Shown: positions 1-6,125 of the stretch, one piece after another
Layout of the letters: each line of letters opens with the position of its first letter
How positions within the stretch are numbered: position 1 is the stretch's first letter
NCBI GenBank assembly: GCA_018827585.1
Contig: JAHJXP010000128.1
Span: forward strand, 1-8,400
DNA: 8,400 bases
DNA from: Pseudomonadota bacterium
GTDB taxonomy: Bacteria > Desulfobacterota > Syntrophia > Syntrophales > UBA5619
Reading direction: 5' to 3'
Translations under genes and position numbers: made by a program
The notes under the pieces: model-generated
Database searches by the model: none
What the model was told of the DNA's origin: nothing
The model's input: only the letters and a program-made list of their open reading frames with translations

Positions 1-1405
1 CACGCTGGAAGGACCTTACGGTTTTATTACCGGCGTATCGGCAAACTACATCTTTCTTTTTATCCTCTTCGCCGGCATCATCCGCAACACGGCCGTAGGA
101 CAGTTCATCATGGATTTTTCCATGTCCGTAATCGGCATGTTTCGCGGGGGACCCGCGAAGATGGCCGTCATTGCCAGTTCCCTTATGGGCATGGTAAGCG
201 GCAGCAGTCTCGCCAATGTTGCGGGCACGGGCGCCTTCACCATCCCCTTGATGAAAAAAATGGGATACCGCCCGGATTTCGCAGGCGCCGTGGAAGCCAC
301 CAGCAGCATGGGCGCGCAGATTACGCCGCCCGTCATGGGAGGCTCGGTCTTCGTCATGATGGAACTCCTTTCCATCCCGTATTGGACAATCTGCGTGGCC
401 GCCTTTCCCATCGCATGTCTTTTTTACATCGGTGTTTTTCTGGCCGTCGATGCCGAGGCGGTTAAGCAGAATCTGGTGGGTCTCCCCAGAAAAGATTTGC
501 CTTCGTTCTGGAAGACCATCAAGGGAGGCTGGTTTCTCGTACTGCCCGTCGTTGTCCTGATCGGCCTGCTTGCACAAGGCTATACGCCGACGAAGGCCGG
601 TTTCTGGGCCATCGTTTCGGCCGTCATCGTGGGGGCCATCTCGAAAATTCTTCGGCTCAATTGGCGCAGGCTGCTGTATGTCTTGGAAGAGGCGGCCAAG
701 GACGGCCTCGTGGTGATCGGCTTGGTTGCCGCTGCGAGCCTAATTCAGGGGATTGTGTCCGTAACCGGTCTCGGACTTCAACTTTCGGGTATTCTCATCG
801 ACTTGGCCCGCGGCAATCTCTTTGTGCTGCTGCTTTTGACGGCGGTCACGTCCATCATAATGGGCATGGGGCTTCCGATCCTGATCTGTTATACGCTCCT
901 GGCGTTGCTGGTCGCTCCCGCCCTGATCAAGATGGGCGTGCTTCCTATCGCCGCCCATCTGTTCGTCTTCTATTACGGAGTTCTTTCCATGATCACGCCG
1001 CCGGTCGCGCCCGATTGTTTCGTCGCCGCGGGCATTGCGAATTCCGATCCTCTCAAGGTCGCTTTTCAGGCCGTTCGCATCGGTTTGCCGATCTTTCTGA
1101 TCCCTTTCTTCTTCGTGGTCAACCCCGTCTTCATTTTACAGGCGAAGGCTCCCTTTTATAATACGTTATGGGTCTTCGCAACGGGGGCGATAGGCGTGTA
1201 TGCTATCGCTGCTGGACTCCAGGGCATTATGCTCAACAGGACCTTCATGAACGTATTCGAAAGATGCATTCTTTTCGCGTCCGGCCTCTTGTTGCTTTCA
1301 CCGACCATCCTGCCGAGCGTCGCCGGATTGATTGTTTTGGTCGTGATGCAGGTATGGGCCATTTTCAAGGGAAAACGGCAGCAAGGCGCCGCTCAGGCGG
1401 CGTAG
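1..1405 (+). CDS. TRAP transporter fused permease (4TM/12TM family), C-terminal part, 5' truncated by window edge
   Basis: This is the membrane component of a tripartite ATP-independent periplasmic transporter, which takes solute from a periplasmic receptor and imports it with an ion gradient. The frame is open from base 2, so 467 residues are visible and the start lies outside the window; fused permeases are usually about 600-700 residues or more. Most of the chain is hydrophobic. Two family signatures are visible: GSSLANVAGTGAFTIP (from about visible residue 67) with ITPPVMGG at 107, and GMGLP at 288 with ITPPVAPD at 331. The paired ITPPV motifs fit the internally repeated DctM-type large subunit. 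A further hydrophobic C-terminal region follows the second motif, as in 4TM/12TM members. The TAXI-type receptor gene lies 92 bp downstream and is the expected partner. The substrate cannot be read from sequence; dicarboxylates or related organic acids are only a possibility. Confidence 0.93.
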   Translation, partial: TLEGPYGFITGVSANYIFLFILFAGIIRNTAVGQFIMDFSMSVIGMFRGGPAKMAVIASSLMGMVSGSSLANVAGTGAFTIPLMKKMGYRPDFAGAVEATSSMGAQITPPVMGGSVFVMMELLSIPYWTICVAAFPIACLFYIGVFLAVDAEAVKQNLVGLPRKDLPSFWKTIKGGWFLVLPVVVLIGLLAQGYTPTKAGFWAIVSAVIVGAISKILRLNWRRLLYVLEEAAKDGLVVIGLVAAASLIQGIVSVTGLGLQLSGILIDLARGNLFVLLLLTAVTSIIMGMGLPILICYTLLALLVAPALIKMGVLPIAAHLFVFYYGVLSMITPPVAPDCFVAAGIANSDPLKVAFQAVRIGLPIFLIPFFFVVNPVFILQAKAPFYNTLWVFATGAIGVYAIAAGLQGIMLNRTFMNVFERCILFASGLLLLSPTILPSVAGLIVLVVMQVWAIFKGKRQQGAAQAA

Positions 1406-1443
1406 GAGTTTTAAAAAACAGAAATGAATCGCCAAGACGAATT

Positions 1444-1503
1444 ATTCGAGAAAGAGGAGGGACAACCATGAAAATTCGAGAAAGAGGAGGGACAACCATG
1501 AAA
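1444..1503 (+). repeat. Exact 30-bp tandem duplication carrying a Shine-Dalgarno and ATG
   Basis: Two head-to-tail copies occupy 1444-1473 and 1474-1503 with no mismatch, and the identity runs one base further. Each copy contains the purine-rich ribosome-binding site AGAGGAGGGA, an 8-nt spacer-like stretch and an ATG (at 1468 and 1498) followed by AAA. Because the period is a multiple of three, both ATG codons are in the same frame as the downstream receptor gene. The duplication therefore doubles the translation initiation region instead of breaking the gene. A recent slippage or unequal recombination event is the simplest origin. Confidence 0.96.
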
Positions 1504-2514
1504 AGAGGATGGAAGCTGACGGCTGTAGCGGTCTGGGGGACGTTCGTTCTGATGGTCTTGGGGTTGGGGTCGTCTTTTGCGGCATCGAAGGAGCCTCTAT
1601 TTTTAAAGATCGGTACCGCCGGATCGGGAGGTACGTATTACTATGTCGGCACCGCTGTGTCCAATATCGTCAACAAGTATGTCCCGGGCGTAAAGATGAC
1701 TCCGGAAGCGACGGCGGGCGGGCTGGAGAACATGCGTCGTATTTACCGGGACGAACTGGATTTCGGCATGATGGCGCCGGCCGACTTCAAGAGGATCAAG
1801 GAGGACAAAACGTCTGGGCCGGACAGGGTCAGTTTCGTCTCCGGCATTCACAGCACCGTTCAACATATGCTCGTGCGTGCGGATGTGGCGAAGGCCAAAG
1901 GGATGAAGACGGCGGGCGATTTTGTCAAGAAGGGCGCGAAAATGGGAGTGGGCGCGCCGGGAAGCTCCGTCCAGTCGAGCAACCTGGTCCTACTGAAGGT
2001 AGTCGGATTGACCCTCGACGATATCGAAGCCCATAAAATCAGCCAGTCGGAAGCGTCAGAAGCCTTTAAGGACGGCGTGATCCACGGAATGTTCGTCGGC
2101 GGAGGCATCCCGCTGGCGTCGATCGTCAGCGCCACGCAGAGCGTCGATGCGGTCCTCCTTCCTTTCACGGAAGACGACATCAAGAAATTCCAGGAAGTGG
2201 CCCCCTACCAGTTCGGCTATACCATTCCGGCGAAAACCTATCGCGGCCAGGACAAGGACGTTTACACGGTGGGCTATTCCCCGATGCTCGTTTGCCGGAG
2301 CGGGTTGGATGCGAATCTTGTTTACAATGTTATCAAGGCGATTCATGACCACTGGCAGGAAATCGCCGACATTCATCCGGCGGGCAAGGAATGGGTCATG
2401 GGGAGCGTATACCGCAGCGCCGATTGGGCGCAGAGCTTCGGATACAAATTCCATCCCGGCATGGTCAAGTATTTGAAAGAAAAGAAAAACTGGAATCCGA
2501 AATACGAGAAGTAA
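1498..2514 (+). CDS. TAXI family TRAP transporter solute receptor (periplasmic)
   Basis: This is the extracytoplasmic solute-binding receptor of the TRAP system encoded just upstream. From the ATG at 1498 it is 338 residues, normal for the TAXI family. It begins with a basic n-region (MKRGWK), a hydrophobic core to about residue 24 and an SSFAAS cleavage region near 28-29, so it should be exported. The mature part starts with LFLKIGTAGSGGTYYYVG (34-51), the typical TAXI opening. It continues with an EATAGGLENM segment and a GAPGSSVQS segment, as expected for the two-lobed receptor fold. The 1498 start is preferred because it puts the signal peptide directly at the N-terminus. An equally good SD and in-frame ATG at 1468 would add ten polar, charged residues (MKIRERGGTT) before the signal peptide. 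The ligand is unknown. Confidence 0.93.
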   Translation: MKRGWKLTAVAVWGTFVLMVLGLGSSFAASKEPLFLKIGTAGSGGTYYYVGTAVSNIVNKYVPGVKMTPEATAGGLENMRRIYRDELDFGMMAPADFKRIKEDKTSGPDRVSFVSGIHSTVQHMLVRADVAKAKGMKTAGDFVKKGAKMGVGAPGSSVQSSNLVLLKVVGLTLDDIEAHKISQSEASEAFKDGVIHGMFVGGGIPLASIVSATQSVDAVLLPFTEDDIKKFQEVAPYQFGYTIPAKTYRGQDKDVYTVGYSPMLVCRSGLDANLVYNVIKAIHDHWQEIADIHPAGKEWVMGSVYRSADWAQSFGYKFHPGMVKYLKEKKNWNPKYEK

Positions 2515-2528
2515 TCGTTTTTATGGGC

Positions 2529-2558
2529 CCCGGGCGGGCGATAAGAGACCCGCCCGGG
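2529..2558 (+). terminator. Strong GC hairpin after the TAXI receptor gene, terminator-like without U-tract
   Basis: The arms CCCGGGCGGG (2529-2538) and CCCGCCCGGG (2549-2558) are perfectly complementary over 10 bp around a 10-nt loop. It starts 14 bases after the receptor stop codon, where a transcript end would be expected. No run of T follows, so it is not a textbook intrinsic terminator. It may instead protect the 3' end of the transporter mRNA or act together with another factor. Confidence 0.5.
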
Positions 2559-2631
2559 TGATAACGACAATTTACAGATGGAATCCTCGCGGGGAAGACG
2601 TCGGAATTCCGATGTTGTCCTAAATAAGGTC

Positions 2632-2660
2632 TTGACATTCACAAGTTCTGTTGCCATAAT
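2632..2660 (+). promoter_or_regulatory. Sigma-70-like promoter for the zapB-zapA-6S region
   Basis: A perfect -35 hexamer TTGACA (2632-2637) is followed after exactly 17 bases by CATAAT (2655-2660), which differs from the -10 consensus at one position. Transcription would begin near 2667, leaving a leader of about 70 nt before the chosen zapB start at 2736. It lies downstream of the GC hairpin that closes the transporter module, which fits a new transcription unit. Confidence 0.72.
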
Positions 2661-2735
2661 CGACCAAAATTGAGTGACGCCATGGTCCGGCTGGCGCGGA
2701 TCTGGTTGGCGATGACGGGAAAGATAGGTGAGGAT

Positions 2736-2963
2736 GTGGAATTTCTGAAATTTGATGAGTTGGAGAAGAAGATCACCGGTCTGATCGAGGACTATACGTT
2801 ACTGAAGAAGAGGAACCTGGAATTAGAGGAGCAGCTGAAAAATAAAACTACGGAGCTGGAAGAGTTCAGTAAAAAAAATGGGGGGTTGAGGGAAGAAAGG
2901 GATGCCGTACGCACAAAGGTGGACTCGCTTCTTGATTTGCTTCAGGAGATAAAGGCGCCTTAG
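2736..2963 (+). CDS. zapB: ZapB-like cell division coiled-coil protein
   Basis: This is a 75-residue, highly charged protein beginning (M)EFLKFDELEKKI, with leucine-rich heptads through almost its full length, as in ZapB proteins that bridge ZapA at the division ring. The GTG start at 2736 is chosen because AGGTG (2726-2730) sits five bases upstream and the product matches the short family length. In-frame starts at 2670 (TTG), 2682 (ATG) and 2712 (ATG) lack a comparable ribosome-binding site, and 2670 would be almost leaderless from the predicted promoter. Codons near 2875-2888 contain an A8 run and a G6 run, but the frame stays open. The zapA gene follows 21 bp downstream, which supports the assignment; similarity alone for a short coiled coil is weak evidence. 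Confidence 0.72.
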   Translation: MEFLKFDELEKKITGLIEDYTLLKKRNLELEEQLKNKTTELEEFSKKNGGLREERDAVRTKVDSLLDLLQEIKAP

Positions 2964-2984
2964 AACAAACCTCGAGGTCGTCCA

Positions 2985-3262
2985 TTGAAAAAGCGCTTTG
3001 AAATCAGGATACTGGGGCAGGATCTATCCGTTGCAAGCGATTCGGGGGATGAACATGTAGCAAATGTTATCAGGATGTCAGTGAAAAGGTGGAGGAGGCG
3101 GGAAAGATCTCCGGCAGCAAGAACGCCTTGAACATTGCCATCCTGGCCGCATTGAACGTCGCGGATGAGTATTTGCGGATGATGGGAACAAAAGAAAACA
3201 TTCATGGCCAATTGGAGAGCAGATCGGAACAGTTGATTCATTTGATCAACGATATTAAGTAA
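2985..3262 (+). pseudogene. zapA: zapA, cell division protein ZapA, interrupted by a single-base frameshift
   Basis: ZapA is a small dimer/tetramer-forming protein that bundles FtsZ filaments. The first half reads in one frame from a TTG at 2985, with GAGGT six bases upstream: KKRFEIRILGQDLSVASD, then EHVANVIR. This is the usual ZapA N-terminal core. Continuing in that frame gives an alien Arg-rich tail and a TGA at 3129 (48 codons). From about 3074 the family sequence resumes in another frame as VSEKVEEAGKISGSKNALN, then IAILAALNVADEYLR, ending at the TAA at 3260-3262. The two halves would join as a normal ZapA of about 92 residues if one base were restored near 3074, where families usually have a Tyr or Phe codon before Val. 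No slippery heptamer is present at the junction, so a real deletion or a sequencing error is more likely than programmed frameshifting. Confidence 0.82.
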
Positions 3263-3270
3263 ATAAGTAT

Positions 3271-3408
3271 CCCCTGCGATGTGCGTGATTAACATTCGTT
3301 TTTTGAGCCAACACCTTGGAACCGGGGGCCTTTCCTTGTCGTCGTGAGCATGTCCGCCGACAGTCCGCGGCTGCGGATGGCGGAAAGCCTGAAGCGGCAA
3401 TATTAGGC
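3271..3408 (+). ncRNA. ssrS: Candidate 6S RNA
   Basis: 6S RNA binds the sigma-70 holoenzyme by mimicking an open promoter, and in many proteobacteria it lies directly after zapA, as here. The stretch has no reading frame of note but folds by eye into a long interrupted rod. CCUG (3273-3276), AU and UGC in the 5' arm pair with GCA, AU and UAGG (up to 3407). GGCCUUUCC (3327-3335) pairs with GGAAAGCC (3382-3389) with one bulge. An apical UGUCG/CGACA stem (3337-3341 with 3358-3362) and a small UCCGC-GGCU-GCGGA hairpin (3364-3377) follow. Large unpaired stretches between the closing and inner stems fit the central bubble. The exact ends are estimated, and position relative to zapA is a large part of the argument. 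Confidence 0.62.
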
Positions 3409-3576
3409 GCCCATTTTTCAAAAGGTTCAAAAAGGTGGTTAACACGGCATGTGTGGGGGTTTTTTTAAGCCCTTCCCCGCTTGTCGGTTCGATATCATCC
3501 CTTCCCCTGACCCCGCCCGCATCCATTCTTCGTATTAATCGACTGGTTCTTGCAAAAGAATAAGGAGGTAATAACT
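3409..3576 (+). other. Spacer between the 6S RNA candidate and rny, no clear gene
   Basis: No coding sequence is evident here. There is a near-direct repeat of TTCAAAAAGG (3417-3425 with one A fewer, and 3426-3435). There is also a weak ACAC/GTGT hairpin (3442-3454) followed by G5 and a T7 run (3460-3466), which could act as a poor intrinsic terminator for the upstream transcript. The stretch 3467-3540 is C/T-rich. I see no convincing promoter for rny. The strong ribosome-binding site AAGGAGGT at 3562-3569 belongs to rny. Confidence 0.4.
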
Positions 3577-5145
3577 TTGCCAAATAACGCAAGTGTGTGG
3601 ATACTGTTGATATTGGCGGCGCTGACCGTCGGCGTGGCGCTGGGCTCTATTATAAGGCAGCGGCTTTCCCGGAAAAAACTTGAATCCTGCGAGAACCTGG
3701 CGGGAAGGATTATCGACGAGGCCAAGAAAGAAGCGGAGACCATCAAGAAGGAGGCCGTTCTCCAGGCCAAGGAAAATCTTCTCAAGGTCAAGACCGAATT
3801 CGAAAGGGACAGCCGAGACAGGAAGGTCGAGCTCGATACCCTGGAGCGAAGGATCAGGTCTAAGGAAGAAAACATCGAGCGGAGATCCGATCTCCTGTTG
3901 CAGAAGGAAGCCGCTGTGGAGAATCGGGAGAAGGCGATTTTGAGCAAGGAGGCTCAACTCGATGAAAAGCATGAGCGGGCCAACCGGATGCTCGATGAGC
4001 AGAAACTCAAGCTGGAGCAGATCGCCGGGATTACCTCGGAGGAGGCAAAAAACTTTCTCATCCAGGCGATGGAGGCGGAGGCAAAACGGGATGCTGCGCT
4101 GATGATCCGGAAGATCGAGGAGGATGCCAGGCGGACGGCGGAAAAGACCTCCCGCGAGATCATCTCCTATGCTATACAAAGATATGCGGGCGATTATGTG
4201 GCGGAGAACACCGTATCGGTGGTGAATCTTCCCAATGATGAGATGAAAGGAAGGATCATCGGCCGGGAGGGAAGGAACATTCGGGCTATCGAGGCGGCGA
4301 CGGGGATCGATCTGATCGTCGATGATACGCCGGAGGCGGTCGTGCTCTCCAGTTTCGATCCGGTGCGGCGGGAAGTGGCGCGCCTCTCCCTGGAGAGGTT
4401 GATCACCGACGGTCGGATTCACCCGGGCAGGATCGAAGAGATCGTCAAAAAGGTGCGGACAGAGGTGGAGTCCATCATCAAGGAAACAGGAGAGCGGATC
4501 TCCTTCGATGTCGGCGTCCACGACCTCCATCCCGAGTTGATCACCCTGCTCGGCAGCCTCAAGTTCAGGACGAGCTATTCCCAGAATGTCCTCCAGCATT
4601 CCATGGAGGTGGCCCATCTGACGGGGATGATGGCGGCCGAGTTGAAGATGAACGTCAAGGAAGCGAAGAGGGCGGGACTCCTCCACGATATAGGGAAGGC
4701 CATCGATCACAAGGTGGAAGGGACGCATGCTGCGATCGGCGCGGACTATGCGAAGCGGTTCGGCGAATCGCTTCGGATCAGCCAGGCGATTGCCACCCAC
4801 CACGACGACGGCAGGAACAACACCCTGCTGGGCGTTCTCATCCAGGCGGCGGACACGCTGTCGGCGGCAAGACCGGGGGCGCGGCGGGAAATGCTGGAGA
4901 GCTACGTCAAACGTCTGGAAGAACTTGAAAATATAGCAAATTCATTCAACGGCGTCGACCGGTGCTTTGCGATTCAGGCCGGGAGAGAGATCAGGATTCT
5001 CGTGGAGAATGAGAAGATTTCGGATAATGATACGGTTATGCTCTGCAAGGATATAGTTAAAAAGATCGAGGCGGAGCTATCCTATCCCGGACAGATCAAG
5101 GTCACCGTCATCCGGGAGACGAGGGTCTCCGATTTTGCGCGATAG
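3577..5145 (+). CDS. rny: Ribonuclease Y
   Basis: RNase Y is a membrane-anchored endoribonuclease that starts mRNA decay. From the TTG at 3577 it is 522 residues, the usual family length. It has an N-terminal membrane helix (about 6-26), then a long Lys/Glu-rich coiled coil (about 28-190). A KH RNA-binding domain follows with GRIIGREGRNIRAIE from residue 225. The HD metal-dependent nuclease domain contains H341, the HD pair H370-D371 in LLHDIGKA, H384 and HHDD at 408-411. The start is fixed by a near-perfect AAGGAGGT seven bases upstream; the earlier in-frame TTG at 3550 precedes that site and is unlikely. The YmdB-type gene begins nine bases after the stop, so the two are probably co-transcribed. 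All expected catalytic residues are present. Confidence 0.97.
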   Translation: MPNNASVWILLILAALTVGVALGSIIRQRLSRKKLESCENLAGRIIDEAKKEAETIKKEAVLQAKENLLKVKTEFERDSRDRKVELDTLERRIRSKEENIERRSDLLLQKEAAVENREKAILSKEAQLDEKHERANRMLDEQKLKLEQIAGITSEEAKNFLIQAMEAEAKRDAALMIRKIEEDARRTAEKTSREIISYAIQRYAGDYVAENTVSVVNLPNDEMKGRIIGREGRNIRAIEAATGIDLIVDDTPEAVVLSSFDPVRREVARLSLERLITDGRIHPGRIEEIVKKVRTEVESIIKETGERISFDVGVHDLHPELITLLGSLKFRTSYSQNVLQHSMEVAHLTGMMAAELKMNVKEAKRAGLLHDIGKAIDHKVEGTHAAIGADYAKRFGESLRISQAIATHHDDGRNNTLLGVLIQAADTLSAARPGARREMLESYVKRLEELENIANSFNGVDRCFAIQAGREIRILVENEKISDNDTVMLCKDIVKKIEAELSYPGQIKVTVIRETRVSDFAR

Positions 5146-5154
5146 GGTGTCCTG

Positions 5155-5949
5155 ATGAAGATACTGTTTATCGGTGATATCGTGGGAAAGCCTGGTCGAA
5201 GAGCCGTCCGCGAACTTCTCCCGGGGATCGTCGAGGAGAATCGCATCGATTTCGTGATTGCCAATTGCGAAAATGCGGCGGCCGGATTCGGCGTGACGGC
5301 GGAGATCGTCGAAGATCTCAATGGGGCCCTGATCGATGTCCTGACCTCCGGAAATCACATCTGGGACAAGAAGGAGGTTATGGGATTTATCGAGGATTGC
5401 GAGACGCTTCTCCGGCCGGCCAACTATCCCGAAGGAGCGCCCGGCCGGGGGAGCGTGGTGATGACAACGCAGGGCGGCGCCCGCATCGGGGTGCTCAATC
5501 TCGCCGGCAGGATCTTCATGCATCCTCTTGACTGCCCTTTTCGGACAGCCGACCGGGAGATCGGGATATTGAAGAAAAAGGCCGACGTCATCATTGTAGA
5601 TATGCATGCGGAGGCGACGTCGGAAAAGATTGCCATGGGCTGGTATCTGGATGGTCGGGTCGCGGCCGTTCTGGGGACGCATACCCATGTCCAGACCGCC
5701 GATGACAGAATCCTCCCCGGCGGCACCGCCTACATCACCGATGTCGGGATGACGGGCCCCTTCGATTCCGTCATCGGGATCAAGAAGGATGTCATCATGC
5801 AGCGGTTTCTGATGCAGATTCCCAATAAATTTGATGTCGCCAAAGGGGATGTCCGTCTCCAGGCGGTGATTGTGGAGATCGCTCCGGACGGCCGGGCTCA
5901 GAGGATACAAAGGTTGAATGTGGCTTTGGAAGAGGGCGTTCATTCTTGA
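5155..5949 (+). CDS. ymdB: YmdB / TIGR00282 family metallophosphoesterase
   Basis: The family holds dinuclear-metal phosphodiesterases; Bacillus YmdB acts on 2',3'-cyclic nucleotides and is known to associate with RNase Y. The 264-residue protein is full length. The expected metal-site residues are all visible: D8 in MKILFIGD, E39-N40 in ANCENAAAG, N67-H68 in TSGNHIWD, H151 in VDMHAEATSEK, and H176/H178 in LGTHTHVQT. The C-terminal ITDVGMTGP segment is also typical. The ATG at 5155 places D8 at the family position; the ribosome-binding site is weak (AGGGTG in the 9-bp gap), so translation is probably coupled to the preceding rny. Cellular substrate in this organism is not established. Confidence 0.94.
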   Translation: MKILFIGDIVGKPGRRAVRELLPGIVEENRIDFVIANCENAAAGFGVTAEIVEDLNGALIDVLTSGNHIWDKKEVMGFIEDCETLLRPANYPEGAPGRGSVVMTTQGGARIGVLNLAGRIFMHPLDCPFRTADREIGILKKKADVIIVDMHAEATSEKIAMGWYLDGRVAAVLGTHTHVQTADDRILPGGTAYITDVGMTGPFDSVIGIKKDVIMQRFLMQIPNKFDVAKGDVRLQAVIVEIAPDGRAQRIQRLNVALEEGVHS

Positions 5950-5969
5950 ATCCGTCGGCGATCGCATTT

Positions 5970-5987
5970 CCCGCGGCCTACCGCGGG
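5970..5987 (+). other. GC hairpin in the ymdB-tyrS spacer
   Basis: CCCGCGG (5970-5976) and CCGCGGG (5981-5987) form a perfect 7-bp stem with a CCTA loop, 20 bases after the ymdB stop. No T-tract follows, so it is not a standard intrinsic terminator; an mRNA-stabilising or processing role is possible. The rest of the 176-bp spacer has no supported gene. Confidence 0.35.
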
Positions 5988-6125
5988 GTATGCAGGCGAA
6001 AACGAAATGGTTTGTTCCTCTTAAGGAGCGAGGATTGACGCTTGCTGCGCAGAGCTTCGATTCGGGGGTGCTTTGGCGATGACTTGCAGTCGTTGGACAG
6101 TTTCCGGGCAATAGGGGGCGATACG

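Noticed and set aside
1168..1467. In-frame upstream extension of the TAXI receptor into the permease gene
   Set aside because: It overlaps the permease coding region in another frame, reads as Arg-rich noise, and would bury the signal peptide.
2873..2890. A8 followed by TG6 in zapB as a possible programmed frameshift site
   Set aside because: The normal frame gives a full-length ZapB-like protein, and the alternative frames show no extension with family resemblance.
3069..3080. Programmed -1 frameshifting as explanation for the zapA break
   Set aside because: No slippery heptamer or obvious downstream stem is present at the junction; a missing base explains both halves better.
3535..4803. 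Long open frame on the - strand opposite rny (422 codons)
   Set aside because: It is antisense to a clear RNase Y gene, has a Pro/His/Leu/Arg-rich composition typical of reverse-complement shadows, and shows no recognisable domain or ribosome-binding site.
5077..6111. Long open frame on the - strand opposite the YmdB-type gene (344 codons)
   Set aside because: It overlaps a full-length phosphoesterase with intact metal ligands, and its own translation shows only low-complexity His/Arg/Pro/Gly-rich sequence.
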